From assembly GCF_050947335.1 (NCBI RefSeq), contig NW_027473315.1, forward strand, positions 1,054,001 to 1,118,000: 64,000 nt of DNA, given 5' to 3'. Under the pieces are notes generated by a model. That model ran no database searches. It was not told where the DNA came from and was given only the letters and a program-made list of their open reading frames with translations. Shown one piece after another: positions 55,543 through 64,000 of the stretch (its first letter is position 1; each line of letters opens with the position of its first letter). Source of the stretch: Megachile rotundata. Lineage: Eukaryota > Arthropoda > Insecta > Hymenoptera > Megachilidae. The position numbers and the translations under genes were made by a program.

Positions 55543-56270
55543 TGATTGTGATTGTATGATTGTGATTGTATGATTGTGATTGTATGATTGTGATTGTATG
55601 ATTGTGATTGTATGATTGTGATCGTATAATTGTGATTGTATGATTGTGATTGTATGATTGTGATTGTATGATTGTGACTGTATCATTGTGATTGTATGAT
55701 TGTGATCATATGATTGTGATTGTATGATTGTGATTGTATGATTGTTTTTGTATGATTGTGATTGTATGATTGTGATTGTATAGTAGTAATTGTATGATTG
55801 TCTTCGTATGATTGTGATCGTATGATTGTGATTGTATGATTGTGATTGTATGATTGTGATTGTATGATTGTGATTGTATGATTGTGATTGTATCATTGTG
55901 ATTGTATGATTGTGATCATATGATTGTGATTGTATGATTGTTATTGTATGATTGTTTTTGTATGATTTTGACTGTATGATTGTTTTTGTATGATTCTGAT
56001 TGTATGATTGTGATTGTATGATTGTGATAGTATGATTGTGATTGTATGATTGTGATTGTATGATTGCGATAGTATGATTGTGATTGTATGATTGTGATTG
56101 TATCATTGCGATAGTATGATTGTGATTGTATGATTGTGATTGTATTATTGTGATTGTATGATTGTGATTGTATGATTGTGATTGTATGATTGCGATAGTA
56201 TGATTGTGATTGTATGATTGTGATTGTATGATTGTGATTGTATGATTGCGATAGTATGATTGTGATTGTA

Positions 56271-56424
56271 TCATTGTGATTGCATGATTGTTTTTGTATG
56301 ATTGTGATTTCATGATTGTGATTGTATGATTGTGCCTGTATGATTGTGATGGTATGATTGTGATTGTATGATTGCGATTGTATGATTGCAATTTTATGAG
56401 TGTGATTATATGATTATGATTGTA
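56271..56424 (+). repeat. Alpha cassette without beta
   Basis: Partner of 44988-45141 in the right 11.27-kb unit. Confidence 0.9.
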
Positions 56425-57149
56425 TGATTGTGATTGTATGATTGTTTTTGTATGATTGTGATTGTATGATTGTGATTGTATGATTGTCATTGTATGATTG
56501 CGATAGTATGATTGGGATTGTATGATTGTGATTGTATGTTTGCGATTGTATGATTGAGATTGTATGATTGTGATTGTATTATTGTGATTGTATGATTGTG
56601 ATTGTATGATTGTGATTGTATGATTGTCATTGTATGATTGTGATTGTATCATTGTGATTGTAAGATTGTGATCATATGATTGTGATTGTATGATTGTGAT
56701 TGTATGATTGTTTTTGTATGATTGTGATTGTATGATTGTGATTGTATGATTGTGATTGTATGATTGTGATTGTATGATTGTGATTGTATTATTGTGATTG
56801 TATGATTGTGATTGTATGATTGTGATTGTATGATTGCGATAGTATGATTGTGATTGTATGATTGTGATTGTATGATTGTGATTGTATGATTGCGATAGTA
56901 TGATTGTGATTGTATGATTGTGATTGTATGATTGTGATTGTATAATTGTGATTGTATGATTGAGATTGTATGATTGTGATTGTATTATTGTGATTGTATG
57001 ATTGTGATTGTATGATTGTGATTGTATGATTGTGAATGTATGATTGTGATTGTATGATAGTGATTGTGTGATTCTGATTGTATGATTGTTTTTGTATGAT
57101 TGTGTATGTATAGTAGTAATTGTATGATTGTCATCGTATGATTGTGATT

Positions 57150-58111
57150 GTATGATTGTTTTTGTATGATTGTGATTGTATAGTAGTAATTGTATGATTG
57201 TCTTCGTATGATTGTGATCGTATGATAGTGATTGTATGATTGTGATTGTATGATTGTGATTGTATGATTGTGATTGTATGATTGTGATTGTATGATTGTG
57301 ATTGTATGATTGTGATTGTATGATTGTGATTGTATGATTGTGATTGTATGATTGTGATTGTATCATTGTGATTGCATGATTGTTTTTGTATGATTGTGAT
57401 TTCATGATTGTGATTGTATGATTGTGCCTGTATGATTGTGATGGTATGATTGTGATTGTATGATTGCGATTGTATGATTGCAATTTTATGAGTGTGATTA
57501 TATGATTATGATTGTATGATTGTGATTGTATGATTGTTTTTGTATGATTGTGATTGTATGATTGTGATTGTATGATTGTGATTGCATGATTGTGGTTGTA
57601 TGATTATGGTTCTATTATTGTGATTGTATGATTTTTCTTGTATGATTATGATCGTATGATTGTAATTGCATGATTGTGATTGTATGATTGTGATTGTATG
57701 ATTGTGATTGTATGATTGTGATTATATGATTGCGATAGTATGATTGTGACTGTATGATTGTGATTGTATGATTGTGATTGTATTATTGTGATTGTATGAT
57801 TGTGATTGTATGACTGCGATAGCATGATTGTGATTGTATGTTTGTGATTGTATGATTGTGATTGTATGATTGAGATTGTATGATTATGATCGTATGCTTG
57901 TAATTGCATGATTGTGATTGTATGATTGTGATTGTATGATTGTGATTGTATGATTGTGATTGTATGATTGTGATTGTATGATTGTGATTGTATGGTTGTG
58001 ATTGTATGATTGCGATAGTATGATTGCGATTGTATGATTGTGATTGTATGATTGTGATCGTATGATTGTGATTGTATGATTGTGATTGTATGATTGTGAT
58101 TGTATCATTGT
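57150..58111 (+). repeat. Extra segment of about 0.96 kb in copy 2
   Basis: Copy 1 passes directly from the block ending near 45868 to the block starting near 45863, whereas copy 2 has this segment between them. It begins with 70-bp-module sequence and an alpha-beta cassette like those at 13.9-14.6 kb. It ends with TGATTATGATCGTA, TGCTTGTAATTGCA and consensus units. It was either inserted in copy 2 or deleted from copy 1. Confidence 0.75.
57363..57670 (+). repeat. Alpha-beta composite cassette in the extra 0.96-kb segment
   Basis: Complete copy; beta core 57573-57670. It has no partner at the expected place in the left 11.27-kb unit, and it is the main content of the segment 57150-58111. Confidence 0.95.
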
Positions 58112-59449
58112 GATTGTATGATTGTGATCATATGATTGTGATTGTATGATTGTGATTGTATGATTGTTTTTGTATGATTGTGATTGTATAGTAGTAATTG
58201 TATGATTGTCATCGTATGATTGTGATTGTATGATTGTTTTTGTATGATTGTGATTGTATAGTAGTAATTGTATGATTGTCTTCGTATGATTGTGATCGTA
58301 TGATTGTGATTGTATGATTGTGATTGTATGATTGTGATTGTATGATTGTGATTGTATCATTGTGATTGTATGATTGTGATCATATGATTGTGATTGTATG
58401 ATTGTGATTGTATGATTGTTTTTGTATGATTGTGATTGTATGATTGTGATTGTATGATTGTGATTGTATGATTGTGATTGTATTATTGTGATTGTATGAT
58501 TGTGATTGTATGATTGTGATTGTATGATTGCGATAGTATGATTGTGATTGTATGATTGTGATTGTATGATTGTGATTGTATGATTGAGATTGTATGATTG
58601 TGATTGTATGATTGTGATTGTATGATTGAGATTGTATGATTGTGATTGTATTATTGTGATTGTATGATTGTGATTGTATGATTGTGATTGTATGATTCTG
58701 AATGTATGATTGTGATTGTATGATTGTGATTGTATGATTGTGATTGTATGATTGTTTTTGTATGATTGTGATTGTATAGTAGTAATTGTATGATTGTCAT
58801 CGTATGATTGTGATTGTATGATTGTTTTTGTATGATTGTGATCGTATGATTGTGATTGTATGATTGTGATTGTATGATTGTGATCGTATGATTGTGATTG
58901 TATGATTGTGATTGTATGATTGTGATTGTATGATTGTGACTGTATCATTGCGATTGTATGATTGTGATCATATGATTGTGATCATATGATTGTGATTGTA
59001 TGATTGTCATCGTATGATTGTGATTGTATGATTGTTTTTGTATGATTGTGATCGTATGATTGTGATTGTATGATTGTGATTGTATGATTGTGATCGTATG
59101 ATTGTGATTGTATGATTGTGATTGTATGATTGTGATTGTATGATTGTGACTGTATCATTGCGATTGTATGATTGTGATCATATGATTGTGATCATATGAT
59201 TGTGATTGTATGATTGTGATTGTATGATTGTTTTTGTATGATTGTGATTGTATGATTGTGATTGTATAGTAGTAATTGTATGATTGTCTTCGTATGATTG
59301 TGATCGTATGATTGTGATTGTATGATTGTGATTGTATGATTGTGATTGTATCATTGTGATTGTATGATTGTGATCATATGATTGTGATTGTATGATTGTG
59401 ATTGTATGATTGTTTTTGTATGATTGTGATTGTATGATTGTGATTGTAT

Positions 59450-61171
59450 GACTGTGATTGTATGATTGTGATTGTATGATTGTGATTGTATGATTGTGAT
59501 TGTATGATTGTGATTGTATTATTGTGATTGTACGATTGTGATTGTATGATTGTGATTGTATGATTGTGATTGTATGATTGTGATTGTATGATTGAGATTG
59601 TATGATTGTGATTGTATTATTGTGATTGTATGATTGTGATTGTATGATTGTGATTGTATGATTGTGAATGTATGATTGTGATTGTATGATTGTGATTGTA
59701 TGATTGTGATTGTATGATTGTTTTTGTATGATTGTGATTGTATAGTAGTAATTGTATGATTGTCATCGTATGATTGTGATTGTATGATTGTTTTTGTATG
59801 ATTGTGATTGTATAGTAGCAATTGTATGATTGTCTTCGTATGATTGTGATCGTATGATTGTGATTGTATGATTGTGATTGTATGATTGTGATTGTATGAT
59901 TGTGATTGTATCATTGTGATTGTATGATTGTGATCATATGATTGTGATTGTATGATTGTTTTTGTATGATTGTGATTGTATGATTGTGATTGTATGATTG
60001 TGATTGTATGATTGTTTTTGTATGATTGTTTTTGTATGATTGTGATTGTATGATTGTGATTGTATTATTGTGATTGTATGATTGTGATTGTATGATTGTG
60101 ATTGTATGATTGCGAAAGTATGATTGTGATTGTATGATTGTGATTGTATGATTGTGATTGTATGATTGCGATAGTATGATTGTGATTGTATGATTGTGAT
60201 TGTATGATTGTGATTGTATAATTGTGATTGTATGATTGAGATTGTATGATTGTGATTGTATTATTGTGATTGTATGATTGTGATTGTATGATTGTGATTG
60301 TATGATTGTGATTGTATGATTGTGAATGTATGATTGTGATTGTATGATAGCGATTGTGTGATTCTGATTGTATGATTGTTTTTGTATGATTGTGATTGTA
60401 TAGTAGTAATTGTATGATTGTCATCGTATGATTGTGATTGTATGATTGTTTTTGTATGATTGTGATTGTATAGTAGTAACTGTATGATTGTCTTCGTATG
60501 ATTGTGATCGTATGATAGTGATCGTATGATTGTGATTGTATGATTGTGATTGTATCATTGTGATTGAATGATTGTGAGCGTATGATTGTGAGTGTATGAT
60601 TGTGATTGTATGATTGTTTTTGTATGATTGTGATTGTATGATTGTGATCGTACGATTGTGATCGTATGATTGTGATTGTATGATTGTGATCGTTTGATTG
60701 TGGTTGTATAATTATTGTTCTATTATTGTGATTGTATGATTGTTCTTGTATGATTATGATCGTATGATTGTAATTGCATGATTATGATTGTATGATTGTG
60801 ATTGTATGATTGTGATTGTATGATTGTGATTGTATGGTTGTGATTGTATGATTGCGATAGTATGATTGTGATTGTATGATTGTGATTGTATTATTGTGAT
60901 TGTATGATTGCGATAGTATGATTGTGATTGTATGATTGTGATTGTATGATTGTCTTCGTACGATTGTGATCGTATGATTGTGATCGTATGATTGTGATTG
61001 TATGATTGTGATTGTATGATTGTGATTGTATCATTGTGATTGTATGATTGTGATCATATGATTGTGATTGTATGATTGTTTTTGTATGATTGTGATTGTA
61101 TAGTAGTAATTGTATGATTGTCATCGTATGATTGTGATTGTATGATTGTTTTTGTATGATTGTGATTGTAT
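59450..61171 (+). repeat. 1,722-bp (123-unit) tandem duplication, left copy
   Basis: Matches 61172-62893 at constant offset 1,722, including gamma (60555 to 62277), the TGATTGCGAAAGTA unit and the TAGTAGCAATTGTA unit. Copy 1 of the 11.27-kb unit has this block only once (about 47215-48936). Confidence 0.85.
60555..60778 (+). repeat. Gamma cassette, gamma-a
   Basis: Partner of 48320 at offset 12,235. Confidence 0.95.
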
Positions 61172-62893
61172 GATTGTGATTGTATGATTGTGATTGTATG
61201 ATTGTGATTGTATGATTGTGATTGTATGATTGTGATTGTATTATTGTGATTGTACGATTGTGATTGTATGATTGTGATTGTATGATTGTGATTGTATGAT
61301 TGTGATTGTATGATTGAGATTGTATGATTGTGATTGTATTATTGTGATTGTATGATTGTGATTGTATGATTGTGATTGTATGATTGTGAATGTATGATTG
61401 TGATTGTATGATTGTGATTGTATGATTGTGATTGTATGATTGTTTTTGTATGATTGTGATTGTATAGTAGTAATTGTATGATTGTCATCGTATGATTGTG
61501 ATTGTATGATTGTTTTTGTATGATTGTGATTGTATAGTAGCAATTGTATGATTGTCTTCGTATGATTGTGATCGTATGATTGTGATTGTATGATTGTGAT
61601 TGTATGATTGTGATTGTATGATTGTGATTGTATCATTGTGATTGTATGATTGTGATCATATGATTGTGATTGTATGATTGTTTTTGTATGATTGTGATTG
61701 TATGATTGTGATTGTATGATTGTGATTGTATGATTGTTTTTGTATGATTGTTTTTGTATGATTGTGATTGTATGATTGTGATTGTATTATTGTGATTGTA
61801 TGATTGTGATTGTATGATTGTGATTGTATGATTGCGAAAGTATGATTGTGATTGTATGATTGTGATTGTATGATTGTGATTGTATGATTGCGATAGTATG
61901 ATTGTGATTGTATGATTGTGATTGTATGATTGTGATTGTATAATTGTGATTGTATGATTGAGATTGTATGATTGTGATTGTATTATTGTGATTGTATGAT
62001 TGTGATTGTATGATTGTGATTGTATGATTGTGATTGTATGATTGTGAATGTATGATTGTGATTGTATGATAGCGATTGTGTGATTCTGATTGTATGATTG
62101 TTTTTGTATGATTGTGATTGTATAGTAGTAATTGTATGATTGTCATCGTATGATTGTGATTGTATGATTGTTTTTGTATGATTGTGATTGTATAGTAGTA
62201 ACTGTATGATTGTCTTCGTATGATTGTGATCGTATGATAGTGATCGTATGATTGTGATTGTATGATTGTGATTGTATCATTGTGATTGAATGATTGTGAG
62301 CGTATGATTGTGAGTGTATGATTGTGATTGTATGATTGTTTTTGTATGATTGTGATTGTATGATTGTGATCGTACGATTGTGATCGTATGATTGTGATTG
62401 TATGATTGTGATCGTTTGATTGTGGTTGTATAATTATTGTTCTATTATTGTGATTGTATGATTGTTCTTGTATGATTATGATCGTATGATTGTAATTGCA
62501 TGATTATGATTGTATGATTGTGATTGTATGATTGTGATTGTATGATTGTGATTGTATGGTTGTGATTGTATGATTGCGATAGTATGATTGTGATTGTATG
62601 ATTGTGATTGTATTATTGTGATTGTATGATTGCGATAGTATGATTGTGATTGTATGATTGTGATTGTATGATTGTCTTCGTACGATTGTGATCGTATGAT
62701 TGTGATCGTATGATTGTGATTGTATGATTGTGATTGTATGATTGTGATTGTATCATTGTGATTGTATGATTGTGATCATATGATTGTGATTGTATGATTG
62801 TTTTTGTATGATTGTGATTGTATAGTAGTAATTGTATGATTGTCATCGTATGATTGTGATTGTATGATTGTTTTTGTATGATTGTGATTGTAT
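61172..62893 (+). repeat. 1,722-bp tandem duplication, right copy
   Basis: Partner of 59450-61171. Beyond 62.9 kb the sequence resumes the order of copy 1 after 48.94 kb. Confidence 0.85.
62277..62500 (+). repeat. Gamma cassette, gamma-a
   Basis: 1,722 bp after the copy at 60555, in the second half of a local tandem duplication. Confidence 0.95.
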
Positions 62894-64000
62894 AGTAGTA
62901 ATTGTATGATTGTCTTCGTATGATTGTGATCGTATGATTGTGATCGTATGATTGTGATTGTATGATTGTGATTGTATGATTGTGATTGTATGACTGTGAT
63001 TGTATCATTGCGATTGTATGATTGTGATCATGTGATTGTGATCATATGATTGTGATTGTATGATTGTGATTGTATGATTGTTTTTGTATGATTGTGATTG
63101 TATGATTGTGATTGTATAGTAGTAATTGTATGATTGTCTTCGTATGATTGTGATCGTATGATTGTGATTGTATGATTGTGATTGTATGATTGTGATTGTA
63201 TGATTGTGATTGTATCATTGTGATTGTATGATTGTGATCATATGATTGTGATTGTATGATTGTGATTGTATGATTGTGATTGTATGATTGTGATTGTATG
63301 ATTGTTTTTGTATGATTGTGATTGTATGATTGTGATTCTATGATTGTTATTGTATGATTGTTATTGTATGATTGTGATTGTATGATTGTGATTGTATGAT
63401 TGTGATTGTATGATTGTGAATGTATGATTGTGATTGTATGATTGTGATTGTATGATTGTGATTGTATGATTGTGATTGTATGATTGTTTTTGTATGATTG
63501 TGATTGTATAGTAGTAATTGTATGATTGTCATCGTATGATTGTGATTGTATGATTGTTTTTGTATGATTGTGATTGTATAGTAGCAATTGTATGATTGTC
63601 TTCGTATGATTGTGATCGTATGATTGTGATTGTATGATTGTGATTGTATGATTGTGATTGTATGATTGTGATTGTATCATTGTGATTGTATGATTGTGAT
63701 CATATGATTGTGATTGTATGATTGTGATTGTATGATTGTTTTTGTATGATTGTGATTGTATGATTGTGATTGTATGATTGTGATTGTATGATTGTGATTG
63801 TATGATTGTGATTGTATGATTGTGATTGTATGATTGTGATTGTATGATTGTGATTGTATGATTGTGATTGTATGATTGTGATTGTATGATTGCGATAGTA
63901 TGATTGCGATTGTATGATTGTGATTGTATGATTGTGATTGTATGATTGTGATTGTATGATTGTGATTGTATGATTGTGATTGTATGATTGTGATTGTATG

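Larger units (their letters stand above)
1..64000. repeat. 14-bp satellite array filling the window, about 4,572 units
   Basis: Every line of the sequence is built from TGATTGTGATTGTA and point variants of it. Unit starts fall on position 11 modulo 14 at the left end and 5 modulo 14 at the right end; the difference is fully explained by six 13-bp units. The + strand consensus is 7 T, 4 G, 3 A and no C. Common variant units are TGATTGCGATAGTA, TGATTGTTTTTGTA, TAGTAGTAATTGTA, TGATTGTCATCGTA, TGATTGTCTTCGTA, TGATTGTGATCGTA, TGATTGTGATCATA, TCATTGTGATTGTA, TTATTGTGATTGTA, TGATTGAGATTGTA and TGATTGTGAATGTA. The array runs off both edges, so its true length is unknown. I saw no TTAGGG-type telomere repeat, CENP-B-box-like motif, transposon remnant or unique sequence. 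A eukaryotic heterochromatic location is inference from size and organisation. The name of the satellite family is not known to me. Confidence 0.98.
50616..64000 (+). repeat. 11.27-kb higher-order unit, copy 2, enlarged and cut by the window edge
   Basis: Repeats the cassette order of copy 1, with additions at 57150-58111 and 61172-62893. It still matches copy 1 near 63.9 kb (TGATTGCGATAGTA then TGATTGCGATTGTA, as at 49.92 kb), so the copy does not end inside the window. Confidence 0.85.

Noticed and set aside
55378..57483. Long - strand open reading frame of 701 codons (and dozens of shorter ones, e.g. 44095-45963, 622 codons)
   Set aside because: It is the 14-residue translation of the satellite, equally open in all three - frames. 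Starts come from TATCAT or GCATGA variants and ends from random stop-creating variants. There is no codon bias, domain, conserved reading frame or regulatory signal. The two large frames differ in length only because of array variants.
1..64000. CRISPR array
   Set aside because: Repeats are contiguous 14-mers without unique spacers, far longer than any CRISPR locus, and no cas genes are present.
1..64000. Telomeric repeat
   Set aside because: The unit is TG-rich on one strand like telomeres, but it has no GG or GGG runs, is 14 bp, and carries ordered higher-order cassettes. No known telomere motif is seen.
1..64000. G-quadruplex or Z-DNA-forming array
   Set aside because: The consensus has no adjacent G residues and no long alternating TG or CG tract.
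1..64000. Centromere identity
   Set aside because: Satellite DNA with higher-order repeats is typical of centromeres, but no CENP-B box or other centromere-specific motif is visible and sequence alone cannot show CENP-A occupancy.

Overview
The whole 64 kb window is one uninterrupted tandem-repeat array (satellite DNA). The unit is 14 bp, TGATTGTGATTGTA on the + strand (TACAATCACAATCA on the - strand), present about 4,572 times. I find no gene, RNA gene, transposon, CRISPR array or unique-sequence island. A continuous array this long with layered higher-order structure points to eukaryotic constitutive heterochromatin (centromere-adjacent, subtelomeric, sex-chromosome or similar) in a long-read assembly. 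Nothing in the sequence identifies the species or chromosome.

The consensus + strand has no C at all (7 T, 4 G, 3 A; 29% GC), so every C is a variant marker. The unit is itself two GATTGT hexamers separated alternately by AT and by nothing (8 + 6 bp). The + strand is closed in all frames by TGA. The - strand has no stop in the consensus, and because 14 is not a multiple of 3, all three - frames read the same 14-residue peptide repeat. This produces many long spurious ORFs, up to about 700 codons. None is annotated as a gene.

The array keeps its 14-bp register across the window. By tracking the position of TGATTG modulo 14, I account for all phase change with six 13-bp units (10511, 11546, 12749, 39334, 39907, 51176). 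Other length differences that I measured between copies are whole multiples of 14.

On the near-consensus background sit recurrent cassettes of diverged units in fixed order: alpha (11 units), beta (7 units, usually 56 bp after alpha), gamma (16 units, its last 7 homologous to beta), and a 70-bp five-unit doublet centred on TAGTAGTAATTGTA. Their spacing exposes nested segmental duplications.

Layout: 0.5-3.1 kb is duplicated at 4.8-7.4 kb. About 7.4-11.4 kb is mostly near-consensus background. 11.4-13.4 kb is a local tandem duplication. 13.8-16.3 kb is repeated at 17.2-19.6 kb. 19.5-21.2 kb is another copy of the 5.6-7.4 kb block, lacking exactly six units. 20.2-24.0 kb is a 1.9 kb tandem duplication. 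22.1-25.1 kb recurs at 33.0-36.0 kb. 26-38 kb is a patchwork of shorter copies. 39.35-50.6 kb is tandemly duplicated at 50.6 kb to the right edge, a unit of about 11.27 kb. Its second copy carries an extra segment of about 0.96 kb and an internal 1,722-bp tandem duplication. The picture is a satellite evolving by nested unequal exchange and conversion-like replacement, with newer large units built from older small ones. Segment boundaries were read by eye and are good to a few tens of bases; cassette and 13-bp-unit coordinates were checked against the register.
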